Part shown: positions 1 through 6,670 of the stretch, one piece after another
Layout of the letters: the number at the start of each line of letters is the position of its first letter
How positions within the stretch are numbered: position 1 is the stretch's first letter
Assembly (NCBI GenBank): GCA_002384725.1
Contig: DGBF01000134.1
Coordinates: 1-8,293 of the forward strand
DNA from: Flavobacteriales bacterium UBA4011
Lineage (GTDB): Bacteria > Bacteroidota > Bacteroidia > Flavobacteriales_D > Crocinitomicaceae
Reading direction: 5' to 3'
DNA: 8,293 nucleotides
Translations under genes and position numbers: made by a program
The notes under the pieces: generated by a model
Told to the model about the DNA's origin: nothing
The model's input: only the letters and a program-made list of their open reading frames with translations
Database searches by the model: none

Positions 1-83
1 GCAATTGGTATTGATAAAGAAGGTGAATACAAAAAGGGTAAGTTTTCATTTTTACAAGAAACTTCTTTATCAATACCAATTGC
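1..83. repeat. Perfect 22-bp inverted repeat with a 39-bp loop at the window edge
   Basis: Bases 1-22 are the exact reverse complement of bases 62-83, and pairing stops at 23/61. Because the left arm begins at base 1, the repeat may continue outside the window. It lies inside the start of a minus-strand gene, not between genes, and no T-run follows it, so it does not look like a terminator. The best reading is a fold-back (inverted chimera) at a contig end. A small invertible segment is a less likely alternative. The repeat itself is certain; its cause is inferred. Confidence 0.9.
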
Positions 84-155
84 AGATATCGTAAAAAGAA
101 CACCAACTGCTACTGCAACCAATGATCCGATTAAGACGAGTTTGCTTTTTTTCAT
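1..155 (-). CDS. N-terminus of an unidentified membrane-anchored or exported protein (cut by window edge)
   Basis: An ATG at 155-153 opens a minus-strand frame that stays open to the window edge (51 codons plus two bases). The first residues are MKKSKLVLIGSLVAVAVGV, three lysines in the first five positions followed by a hydrophobic stretch to about residue 26. This is a typical signal anchor or uncleaved signal peptide, so the rest should lie in the periplasm. There is no lipobox cysteine right after the hydrophobic stretch. The family is not recognised. From about residue 25 on, the sequence runs through the inverted repeat at 1-83, so residues beyond about 32 may not be the true continuation: the plus-strand reading of 23-61 gives a more natural hydrophilic segment (EYKKGKFSFLQE). 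It lies 177 bp downstream of lipA on the same strand. That a gene starts here is fairly likely; its product is unknown. Confidence 0.5.
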   Translation of the reverse strand, partial: MKKSKLVLIGSLVAVAVGVLFTISAIGIDKEVSCKNENLPFLYSPSLSIPI

Positions 156-332
156 GTTGTATCTATTTAATTTTTTCGTTTGCATATGTTCTTGCGAGCG
201 CCAAAATACATATTTTATTTGTCAATCTTAACAGATTTTGGCTCTATATTCACCTTATGGAACAGTAAAAATAATCGAATTGTTTAAATCCTTAAAATTA
301 TTATAGGTCGATTTTTATAAAATCATACAGGT
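156..332. other. Non-coding gap between lipA and the truncated gene
   Basis: This 177-bp AT-rich stretch separates two minus-strand genes. No exact TAnnTTTG element is found on the minus strand; the nearest is GTATTTTG (209-202), which matches poorly and has no TTG at the right distance. Short A/T palindromes occur near 203-216 and 313-322, but none has the stem and T-run of a convincing intrinsic terminator for lipA. The gap is long enough to hold a terminator and a promoter for the truncated gene, but neither can be shown. Confidence 0.4.
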
Positions 333-1214
333 CTATTGGTCAAACATGTGTTTTTCAGCATGATACGAAGATCGAACCAATGGACCACTTTCTACATATT
401 TGAATCCCATTTTTTGACCGATGGTTTTATATTCGGCAAATTTTTCCGGTGTAATGAATTCTGCAATGGGCAAATGTTTAGCACTCGGTTGTAAATATTG
501 TCCCAAAGTAATTACGTCACAATCTACACTGCGCAAATCTTCCATCGTTTCTATAATCTCTTCTTCTGTTTCTCCCAATCCCAACATTATTCCTGATTTT
601 GTTCGCATTCCTGCTTTTTTCAAACGGAAAAGTACTTCTAAACTTCTGTCGTATTTGGCCTGAATTCTAACTTGTTTTGTCAAACGGCGAACGGTTTCTA
701 AATTGTGTGAAACTATTTCTGGAGCCACATCAATTACATTTTGTAAATTTTCCCATTTCCCTGCAAAGTCAGGAATCAATGTTTCCATAGTTGTACCTTG
801 CGATTGCTGGCGAATTGCACGTACAGTTTGTGCCCAAATCAATGAACCACCATCTTTTAAATCGTCTCTGTCTACTGATGTAATAACGGCATGTTTCACT
901 TGCATGATCTGTACGCTTTTCGCCACTTTTCCAGGTTCGAATTCATCCACTTCTTCAGGTCGACCTGTTTGAACTGCGCAAAATCCGCAAGATCGTGTAC
1001 AAATATTACCTAAAATCATGAATGTAGCCGTTCCTTCACCCCAACATTCGCCCATGTTTGGACAGCTGCCACTTTCGCAAATGGTATGGAGCTTGTGTTC
1101 ATCAACGAGTGATCTAACTTTCTTATAATTTTCTCCAATAGGTAATTTTACGCGCAACCATTTTGGTTTGTTGATACGAACTCTTCCTTCTGGAGTAATT
1201 GTGGTATTTTCCAT
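333..1214 (-). CDS. lipA: Lipoyl synthase LipA (radical SAM)
   Basis: LipA inserts two sulfur atoms at C6 and C8 of the octanoyl chain on the lipoyl domains of 2-oxoacid dehydrogenases and the glycine cleavage H protein; it is cytoplasmic. The 293-residue length is normal. Both iron-sulfur clusters are visible: the auxiliary cluster cysteines C46, C51 and C57 ([12 protein letters not shown]) and the radical SAM CxxxCxxC at C72, C76 and C79 (CTRSCGFC). The C-terminal RSSYHA motif (281-286), whose serine ligates the auxiliary cluster in known LipA structures, is present. Other family signatures are [29 protein letters not shown] and LGQYLQPS. The ATG lies two bases after the stop of the upstream beta-barrel gene, so the two are probably co-transcribed. 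The protein ends in TAG and looks intact. The sulfur donor for cluster rebuilding and the octanoyl transferase LipB are not encoded here. Confidence 0.98.
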   Translation of the reverse strand: MENTTITPEGRVRINKPKWLRVKLPIGENYKKVRSLVDEHKLHTICESGSCPNMGECWGEGTATFMILGNICTRSCGFCAVQTGRPEEVDEFEPGKVAKSVQIMQVKHAVITSVDRDDLKDGGSLIWAQTVRAIRQQSQGTTMETLIPDFAGKWENLQNVIDVAPEIVSHNLETVRRLTKQVRIQAKYDRSLEVLFRLKKAGMRTKSGIMLGLGETEEEIIETMEDLRSVDCDVITLGQYLQPSAKHLPIAEFITPEKFAEYKTIGQKMGFKYVESGPLVRSSYHAEKHMFDQ

Positions 1215-1216
1215 GT

Positions 1217-1960
1217 CTATATTTTGTTTTTCCCAAATTGCACGACCGCATATAGGGAAGGGAACACATTTTTATTTTTGCCGATGTAAAATTCGGGAAT
1301 TTTCTTTAAAAAAGCTTCCAATTGAAACCCTAATTCTACCGCTGAAATTTTACTCTTATTTCGGTTGATGTCGAATTGAATTCCGCTTTTGATATACAAT
1401 CCAAGTTTTAATTTGCTATCAAATAATCCCAAAAACTCAGAGGAACGACCATATATAAATTCCTCTGGGTGAATGTTTGGATCGTAGCGCTCGTCCCTTG
1501 GTTTTACAGATAAATCTTGAACATAGGGCTCTTTTATTTTTAAATACACCGGTTTTATCGCCACACAACTCAAACCAATTTGTTGATTGAAACGTATCGC
1601 CACACCCGAAAATCTTTTCTTTTCAAAAAGTTTCTTACTCACGCCATAGGCAAGGTGTCCAGTATACAAAGAATTTATTTTACCGAAGATGTAAGATTTC
1701 GAATCTTCATAAAACGGATTGGTCTTTCTGGATTCCTTATGACTTTTCACATGATTTATTGAAACATGAAAACCCTGACGAAAGTTTTCGTTAATCCTTC
1801 TTTCGTAGTTGAATTCAAGGCCAAACCCATTGGTAGCTAATTTGGGACCAAGATACCAATGTGTCCTATATATATAGTCAATCTCTTCTTGAGCTGGTAT
1901 TTGTGACCATGCTGAAGTGCTCAACGCTACAAAAAAGAGTATTTTTACCAATCGAATCAA
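1217..1960 (-). CDS. Predicted outer-membrane beta-barrel protein, Bacteroidota family of unknown function
   Basis: The 247-residue product begins with an export signal ([20 protein letters not shown]) with a likely cleavage near residue 19-20. The rest alternates polar and aromatic or hydrophobic residues as in beta strands (for example [19 protein letters not shown], 37-55) and ends with the strand-like SLYAVVQFG (235-243). The segments YIFGKINS (90-97), the KP-Y-L stretch (136-140), IYGRSSEF (169-176) and the end recall a widespread Bacteroidota barrel family of unknown function; this is from memory, not a search. There is one cysteine (C132). The frame has no ATG start: the first usable codon is TTG at 1960-1958. 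An out-of-frame ATG at 1968-1966 would join the gene if one more T were present in the run at 1962-1959, giving [17 protein letters not shown]. It lies two bases upstream of lipA, a pairing with no evident functional logic. Confidence 0.8.
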   Translation of the reverse strand: MIRLVKILFFVALSTSAWSQIPAQEEIDYIYRTHWYLGPKLATNGFGLEFNYERRINENFRQGFHVSINHVKSHKESRKTNPFYEDSKSYIFGKINSLYTGHLAYGVSKKLFEKKRFSGVAIRFNQQIGLSCVAIKPVYLKIKEPYVQDLSVKPRDERYDPNIHPEEFIYGRSSEFLGLFDSKLKLGLYIKSGIQFDINRNKSKISAVELGFQLEAFLKKIPEFYIGKNKNVFPSLYAVVQFGKNKI

Positions 1961-1981
1961 AATTTCATTGATTTAGAATAA

Positions 1982-1989
1982 CAAAGTTA
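1982..1989 (-). promoter_or_regulatory. Candidate -7 promoter element for the beta-barrel/lipA pair
   Basis: On the minus strand the sequence TAACTTTG matches the Bacteroidota primary-sigma -7 consensus TAnnTTTG exactly. It sits 22 bases upstream of the TTG start and 14 bases upstream of the out-of-frame ATG at 1968, implying a very short leader. No TTG is found at the usual 19-21 base spacing for a -33 element; the nearest (2019-2017) is 27 bases away, inside the divergent gene. The match and position support it; the missing -33 element keeps confidence moderate. Confidence 0.5.
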
Positions 1990-2005
1990 AGACAATTAGA
2001 AGAAA

Positions 2006-2410
2006 ATGGAGACCGTCAAAATAGAATATCTAGGAGGCCTGCGAACGGAATGTGTTCATGTGAAGAGTGGAACTAAAATCATGACGGATGCGCCGACCGA
2101 CAATAAAGGGAAAGGTGAAAAGTTTTCACCAACTGATTTGGTGGCGACCGCTTATGGAGCCTGCATGGTTTCGTTAATTGGAATTTATTGTCAAGATCAT
2201 GACCTGAAATATACCCAAGGTTATGTAAGTGTCGAAAAAATAATGGAAAGCAATCCACGTAGAATCGGTCAATTGAACTTCATCATGGATTTGAAAGGAA
2301 ATGACTGGGACGAAAAAACACAGAAAAAAATTATTCGCGTGTCGAAAACGTGTCCCGTTGCCAAATCAATTGACCCTAACATTATAGTTAATATCGATTT
2401 TCAATTTTAG
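2006..2410 (+). CDS. OsmC/Ohr family protein
   Basis: OsmC/Ohr proteins are small cytoplasmic dimers that reduce organic or hydrogen peroxides with a reactive cysteine pair. The 134-residue length fits. The signatures are seen in order: GLR at 11-13 (a likely catalytic arginine), GEKFSPTDL (37-45), YGACMVSLIGIYC (50-62) with the probable peroxidatic C53, and SKTCPVAKSI (113-122) with the resolving C116. A further cysteine is at 62. Sequence alone does not separate OsmC from other members of the superfamily, so no symbol is given. The ATG is the first in the frame, 45 bp from the divergent beta-barrel start. No exact TAnnTTTG was found for it on the plus strand. Five bases separate its stop from rlmB, so it is probably the first gene of the four-gene run. 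Confidence 0.92.
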   Translation: METVKIEYLGGLRTECVHVKSGTKIMTDAPTDNKGKGEKFSPTDLVATAYGACMVSLIGIYCQDHDLKYTQGYVSVEKIMESNPRRIGQLNFIMDLKGNDWDEKTQKKIIRVSKTCPVAKSIDPNIIVNIDFQF

Positions 2411-2415
2411 AATTA

Positions 2416-3195
2416 ATGAGAGAAAACACATACGTAAGACAAACACCTTCAGACGTAATTTTCGGAATACGATCGGTAATAGAGGCCATTCGAAGTGAGC
2501 GAGAAATCAATAAGATAATGATTCTCAAAGGGATGAAAAAAGAATTGTTTCAAGAGTTAAAAGAGGAATTGGCGAACAAAGATTACTTATTACAATTTGT
2601 TCCAGTAGAAAAATTGGATAGAATTACCCAAGAAAATCATCAAGGTGTTATTGCCTACGTGAGTCCAATTAAATATTTGGATGTGGAAGAATTTGTAGAC
2701 TCCAGATTATTGGTAGAGCAGAAAACGTCTATTCTCGTTTTGGATAGAATTACAGATGTTCGAAATTTTGGTGCAATCGCGCGAACGGCTGAATGTCAGG
2801 GAATTGATGCGATTTTAATTCCGTCAAAAGGTTCTGCCCAAGTTACCGCTGATGCTGTGAAAACGTCGGCTGGCGCCTTGAATAGAATTCCAGTTTGTCG
2901 TACGAATGATTTGAAAAATAGTCTTTTTTATCTACAACAATCGGGTTTAAGGTTGATCGCTTGTACCGAAAAAGGAAACGTACCTTTGTACGAAGCAAAT
3001 TTTAGAGGGAATGTCGCCGTGATTTTCGGTTCGGAAGAAGACGGAATTACGAGTGATTTGTTGAATTTGTCTGATATTAAAGCGAGAATCCCAATGCGGG
3101 GTGAAATTGCTTCGTTGAATGTTGGAGTATCCGTTGGAATGGCACTTTACGAAAAAACGCGGCAAGAATTATATGGACAAAATGTCAATACTTAA
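2416..3195 (+). CDS. rlmB: 23S rRNA (guanosine-2'-O-)-methyltransferase, RlmB type
   Basis: This SPOUT (TrmH/SpoU) enzyme methylates the 2'-O of a guanosine in the 23S rRNA peptidyl-transferase loop (G2251 in E. coli), using SAM. At 259 residues it has the normal length and both domains: an N-terminal substrate-binding domain (about 12-85, starting VIFGIRSVIEAI) and the knotted catalytic domain (about 105-255). The three SPOUT motifs are complete: motif 1 LDRITDVRNFGAIARTAE with N117 and R123, motif 2 VIFGSEEDGI with E207 and G210, and motif 3 IPMRGEIASLNVGVSVG with S233 and N235. The N-terminal domain favours RlmB over TrmH or TrmL. It follows the OsmC gene by five bases, and its last codons overlap the start of the next gene, suggesting translational coupling. 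Confidence 0.93.
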   Translation: MRENTYVRQTPSDVIFGIRSVIEAIRSEREINKIMILKGMKKELFQELKEELANKDYLLQFVPVEKLDRITQENHQGVIAYVSPIKYLDVEEFVDSRLLVEQKTSILVLDRITDVRNFGAIARTAECQGIDAILIPSKGSAQVTADAVKTSAGALNRIPVCRTNDLKNSLFYLQQSGLRLIACTEKGNVPLYEANFRGNVAVIFGSEEDGITSDLLNLSDIKARIPMRGEIASLNVGVSVGMALYEKTRQELYGQNVNT

Positions 3196-5044
3196 TTTTT
3201 GGAAAAATCATAAAACATTCTTGCTCCTACTTTTTGTAGGATTGCTTTTACGCTTATTTTTCATTGAATTTCAAGGATTATCGAACGACGAATTGAGCGC
3301 TTGGTATCGAACCCGCTTTCCAATGGGACCAGAATTTTGGTCGGCGGGAGTGAGTCAAGGTGATATGCATCCTGCATTTTATCAAGTGCTTTTGTATTAC
3401 TGGGTGCGACTTTTTGGAGATTCAGAATTCAGTTTACGAGCTACTTCTTTGTTGTTCTTTGCTTTAAATCTGTCTCTTGTCTACCGAATTGCGTGTCGTT
3501 TCTATTCGAAGTATGCGGGTTTAATTATTTCAGCCTTTTATGTTTCGCTCGGATTCCTAATCGTAAATACAACAACTGCTCGGCCATATAATAGTGGTGT
3601 TTTCTTTTTGCTTTTGGCGTTTTATTTAATCCTCCTTCTGAAAGAAAAACGATCCAATTTCGGTTTATTGAATGTTGTTTGGCTCGTTCTCGCTTTTTTC
3701 GGAGCGATGACTTCTCATTATTTTGCATTTCTGAGTGCTGGATTGTTGGGTGCAGTCGGACTTTTTTATGTCGAAAAAGAATCAAGAAAACTACTTGTGG
3801 CAGCTGGAGTTATGGCTTTAGGATTGTTTGGCATTCTGCATTTATCGATGACTTTAGAGCAATTGAGTCAGGGTGGTTTGGGGTGGTTAGGGAAACCCAA
3901 TTTCTTTTGGTTTTTAGAGTTTACTAAATTGCTTTTCCAAAATTCAATTTGGATGTTACTCCTTGGATTTGGCCTAATTTACTTCGTAAAAAAAGGTACT
4001 TCACAACCTAATTCTCATCAAGGTTTTTCGATAGTTGTTGCGCTCGTCATATCAATTGTAGCTTATTTCGTTTCTATATTTTATACGCCGATTCTTCGTG
4101 AATTGGTTTTTCAGTTCATACTTCCTTTTGCCTTCTTCGGGCTTGTTGGGCCTATGTTTTTGGAGAAAAGTGATAGCTTGAATCAAGCTATTCGAAAATA
4201 CATGCCTTTGATTATTATGGGTGTATTTTCTTTACATTCTATTTTTATCTATAAATTGTTTGAACCTTTTCATTATGGGGAGTTTAAGAGACTTGCATTG
4301 CACCAAAAAGCCTTAGAAAAAGAATATGGGAAACAGACCATAACCTCGGCGTTCAACACCAACAATTTCGATTATTTTAATTATTATTTGAAAGATTCTT
4401 CCGCTGATGAGGTAATAAAAGATTGGGCGAGTCCTGATGCGGTCTATGCATTGAATGAAAGAGCAAAGGAGTCGGATAAAGATTTTTTTTCTTACAGTTG
4501 GACAAACAATTATCACGTGCCGATGAACCTGGAATGTATCCGTCAAGAATTTCCACATATCGTTTGGCACCAAAATTATTTCAACAGTGGACAATATCTT
4601 TTCTCAAAAAAGGGAAAGATTATTTCACCTAGTATTCCAAAGAAACAATTGCTTCGGACCTTAAGAAAAGGAGGTTTTTTTGAAGGCAAAGAATATATCA
4701 ATGAAACGTTTGTTTCGGTGAAAGAATTGCGCAATGGAATTTTTTGTTCGGATTGGTATTTTACAATAGAAATGAAAGGGAAAATCAGAAACGCGACTTC
4801 CTTTTATTTTGTCATTGAAGCGGTAGATAAAAATGGTTTAAGTTTGCAATTGAATGGAAAACCACTTTACTATATGGCATACGATCAGCAGCGTTTAAAT
4901 GAAAGTTCGGAGTTGAAAAATATGTTTGCCGCTTTTTCGTTTTTTGATGATCTAAAGGATACTGATCAGTTTAAAATATATTGCTGGAGTCCAGAAAAAG
5001 GTGCTATTTTGTTACAAGATCTTAAATTATATGCAATTCAATAA
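3173..5044 (+). CDS. GT39-like (PMT/ArnT superfamily) polytopic membrane glycosyltransferase with C-terminal soluble domain
   Basis: The 623-residue protein has about 11 hydrophobic helices in residues 15-361, then a mostly hydrophilic C-terminal domain (362-623). The first extracytoplasmic loop carries an acidic pair in SNDE (D39, E40), as in PMT/ArnT-type GT-C enzymes. It continues with DMHPAFYQVLLYYWVRLFG (64-82), DSEFSLRA and an ARPY motif (136-139), close to the PMT_2 pattern. Such enzymes move a sugar from a polyprenyl-phosphate carrier onto lipid A, glycan or protein on the periplasmic side; donor and acceptor cannot be told here. The frame extends upstream to an ATG at 3119, but that lies deep inside rlmB. 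The ATG at 3173 was chosen because it puts basic residues before the first helix and overlaps rlmB by only 23 bases; the ATG at 3182 (14-base overlap) is equally possible. The C-terminal domain has no recognised fold; 525-623 looks rich in beta strands. Confidence 0.85.
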   Translation: MDKMSILNFWKNHKTFLLLLFVGLLLRLFFIEFQGLSNDELSAWYRTRFPMGPEFWSAGVSQGDMHPAFYQVLLYYWVRLFGDSEFSLRATSLLFFALNLSLVYRIACRFYSKYAGLIISAFYVSLGFLIVNTTTARPYNSGVFFLLLAFYLILLLKEKRSNFGLLNVVWLVLAFFGAMTSHYFAFLSAGLLGAVGLFYVEKESRKLLVAAGVMALGLFGILHLSMTLEQLSQGGLGWLGKPNFFWFLEFTKLLFQNSIWMLLLGFGLIYFVKKGTSQPNSHQGFSIVVALVISIVAYFVSIFYTPILRELVFQFILPFAFFGLVGPMFLEKSDSLNQAIRKYMPLIIMGVFSLHSIFIYKLFEPFHYGEFKRLALHQKALEKEYGKQTITSAFNTNNFDYFNYYLKDSSADEVIKDWASPDAVYALNERAKESDKDFFSYSWTNNYHVPMNLECIRQEFPHIVWHQNYFNSGQYLFSKKGKIISPSIPKKQLLRTLRKGGFFEGKEYINETFVSVKELRNGIFCSDWYFTIEMKGKIRNATSFYFVIEAVDKNGLSLQLNGKPLYYMAYDQQRLNESSELKNMFAAFSFFDDLKDTDQFKIYCWSPEKGAILLQDLKLYAIQ

Positions 5045-5495
5045 AATTCTTCTAACGACATTATTACTGTTCAGTTTTACGACTATTTTTTCACAACTTA
5101 AGGGCAAAGCCAAACATTTGCCGGGAACTTGGGTGTATGCGAAAGGTAGTGGGTATGAAGTGTGGGCAATCGAAAATGGACAATTGATTGGAGCTGGATA
5201 TCGAACAAATAAAATTGGTGATACAGTCAAGGTGGAACAATTGGGTATAAAGCTTACAAACAATAGTTTGATTTACACATTGGAAACAGGCATTCAAAAT
5301 TTCAATAACTCAGCTAATACAAAGTATCAGTTTATGTCGAAAGTTCGGAAATTGGATTTTACCAATATCGAAAATGCCTTACCCAATCATTTGGAATATA
5401 CCTTCGGATTCTTCAACAAGAATAAATTGACCATCACCATTTGGATGGATGAAAGCGTGAAGAAAACAAAATTGAAATTGCGAAAAAAGGTTTAA
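5031..5495 (+). CDS. Small exported protein resembling DUF6265 (lipocalin-like)
   Basis: The start at 5031 gives a clean signal peptide (MQFNKILLTTLLLFSFTTIFSQ) and a 14-base overlap with the preceding gene; an in-frame ATG at 5001 would bury the signal, so it was rejected. The mature part of about 130 residues is predicted to be mostly beta. It contains LPGTW (30-34), YEVWAIENGQLIGAGYR (42-58), GDTVKVEQLGIKL (63-75) and LIYTLETGIQN (80-90), an arrangement like the DUF6265 family of small lipocalin-like proteins. That assignment is from memory of the pattern and is moderate. There is no lipobox, so it should be soluble in the periplasm or secreted. The basic tail KKTKLKLRKKV is notable. Its stop overlaps the stop of the convergent HAD gene. 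Confidence 0.8.
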   Translation: MQFNKILLTTLLLFSFTTIFSQLKGKAKHLPGTWVYAKGSGYEVWAIENGQLIGAGYRTNKIGDTVKVEQLGIKLTNNSLIYTLETGIQNFNNSANTKYQFMSKVRKLDFTNIENALPNHLEYTFGFFNKNKLTITIWMDESVKKTKLKLRKKV

Positions 5496-6202
5496 TCCCT
5501 CAGAATCCAAGAGAGCCGTCCTTGTAGTTCAGATAATTGATTAATCGCCACATCCCCTTTTCTGATTTTTTGATTTCCGCGGTGATTGAAGAAAACGGCT
5601 TTCATACCAGCATCGAGAGCACCTCGATAGTCTACGTGATAATCATCACCGATCATTACACTTTTGTCTTTTAGAACGCCTGCTTTTTCCATTGCATGAT
5701 TAAAAACAAGCGGATTTGGTTTGTTCACCCCAACTTCTTCAGAGCACACAATAATATCGAAATAGGGTTTTAGACCCGCCTCACGAAGTTTAATATGTTG
5801 TACTTCTTTGAAACCATTGGTGATGATGTGCATCTGATAATTCTGAGATTTCAACCCGTCAAGCATTTCTATCGCACCTGGAAATAAATTTTTCTGATAC
5901 GGAGAAATATCCAAATAATCTTGACTCAATTTTTCAGCAAGTGCCTCGTCTTTTATATTGAAGTTGGACAAAGTATCTATAAACCGTTTTGATCGCAGTA
6001 CTTCCTTTGTCAATTGACCAACACCATACATACGCCACAACTTTCGGTTGACGTTTTTGTACGCCATATGGAAACTCGAAAACTCTTTAATTTGTTCGTT
6101 GAGACCACTTTCGTTGAAAATTAATTTTAAGGTCTCCTTGGAATTGGTTTCGAAATCCCAAAGGGTGTGATCTAAATCGAAGAAAAGATGATAATCTTTC
6201 AT
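5492..6202 (-). CDS. YjjG-type HAD nucleotidase (noncanonical pyrimidine nucleotidase family)
   Basis: HAD-superfamily phosphatase of 236 residues. Motif I is FFDLDHTLWDF with the nucleophile D9 and acid/base D11, motif II is ITNG with T128, motif III is K161 in NKPNP, and motif IV is GDDYHVDYRGA with D186, D187 and D191. All catalytic residues are present. The helical cap occupies roughly residues 15-100. The motif I context DHTLWDFE, the cap phrase GQLTKEVLRSKRF, and LFPGA and HIITNGFKEVQ match the YjjG family. E. coli YjjG is a 5'-nucleotidase acting on pyrimidine nucleotides including noncanonical ones, which keeps them out of DNA and RNA. The substrate here is inferred. It is the last gene after upp and the membrane protein; its ATG directly follows the upstream stop codon, indicating coupled translation. 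The upp context fits a role in pyrimidine metabolism. Confidence 0.9.
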   Translation of the reverse strand: MKDYHLFFDLDHTLWDFETNSKETLKLIFNESGLNEQIKEFSSFHMAYKNVNRKLWRMYGVGQLTKEVLRSKRFIDTLSNFNIKDEALAEKLSQDYLDISPYQKNLFPGAIEMLDGLKSQNYQMHIITNGFKEVQHIKLREAGLKPYFDIIVCSEEVGVNKPNPLVFNHAMEKAGVLKDKSVMIGDDYHVDYRGALDAGMKAVFFNHRGNQKIRKGDVAINQLSELQGRLSWILRD

Positions 6203-6667
6203 TTATTTGAATATTGTAAAGGCTAAAATGCTGAGAATAAAACTATTCATCGCTAAGCCAAATACGATTATGGGAAAAGTTTTTTTGCTTTGCCCGTAAA
6301 ATTTTGCGCAAACGATACTTCCAATTGGTACGGAAAGAAACAATGGTGCAAGTATACAAATTCCCTTTTGACCAATAGAGTGTTTAAATTTCACCAAATA
6401 TTTATTCACTTCCGTAAAGCTTTTTTTCAATTTCAAAGGTTTACCAGATTGAATTGCATCCTTGTTTTTTTTTATTTTTTTGTTGTGATTTCTAATCATA
6501 AAAAATTCACTTGCAAAATAAAAGACGACCGCACTAACCAAACCTCCTGAAAACACAGAAATCCAAGTGGTGTAAAAATCCAGTCCTAAATTAGCTGAAA
6601 TAAAAGGAGCAATCATAAACTTGATAAAGGCGGAAAAGAATATTCCGATTATGGCTCCCCAGTTCAT
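6203..6667 (-). CDS. Four-helix inner-membrane protein of unknown function
   Basis: The 154-residue protein has four hydrophobic segments, at about 4-25, 33-56, 101-122 and 130-152. They form two hairpins joined by a very basic loop (59-98, with KKIKKNKD and KLKK). By the positive-inside rule the loop, N-terminus and C-terminus should be cytoplasmic. The third helix contains LAPLFLSVPIGSIVCAKFYG, whose proline/glycine core faintly recalls small multidrug-export-type families; this is too weak for a name. The family is not recognised. It lies three bases after upp and its stop codon abuts the HAD start, so it is embedded in a nucleotide-salvage transcript. The basic loop is encoded by an almost pure A/T stretch (about 6466-6481 on the plus strand) that could make reads or replication slip, but the frame is intact. 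Confidence 0.8.
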   Translation of the reverse strand: MNWGAIIGIFFSAFIKFMIAPFISANLGLDFYTTWISVFSGGLVSAVVFYFASEFFMIRNHNKKIKKNKDAIQSGKPLKLKKSFTEVNKYLVKFKHSIGQKGICILAPLFLSVPIGSIVCAKFYGQSKKTFPIIVFGLAMNSFILSILAFTIFK

Positions 6668-6670
6668 GAA

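Noticed and set aside
1..231. Open plus-strand reading frame from the window edge to a stop at 229-231
   Set aside because: It has no start in view, and from about 84 onward it is the antisense of a convincing signal anchor, giving residues such as CICSCERQN. Its first part is explained as gene sense strand joined backwards through the inverted repeat.
203..322. Short A/T palindromes (203-216 and 313-322) as possible lipA terminators
   Set aside because: Stems are pure A/T, loops are too tight and no proper T-run follows on the minus strand; such palindromes are expected by chance in AT-rich DNA.
421..972. Plus-strand frames opposite lipA (421-663 and 703-972)
   Set aside because: They are antisense to clearly conserved lipA codons and their translations show no family features.
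2006..2020. TTTGAC (minus strand, 2020-2015) as the -33 element for the beta-barrel promoter
   Set aside because: It lies 27 bases from the -7 element, beyond the usual 19-21, and inside the OsmC coding sequence.
3119..3172. Extended start for the GT39-like gene at 3119
   Set aside because: It would overlap 77 bases of rlmB, including its conserved motif 3 region, and adds a charged segment before the first helix. The starts at 3173 or 3182 fit the family better.
5001..5030. Extended start for the small exported protein at 5001
   Set aside because: It would put extra residues in front of a complete signal peptide and enlarge the overlap with the glycosyltransferase gene.
6466..6481. A/T homopolymer runs in the membrane protein gene as a phase-variable tract
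   Set aside because: The run is interrupted by other bases, encodes a sensible lysine-rich cytoplasmic loop, and the frame is intact; nothing shows length variation.
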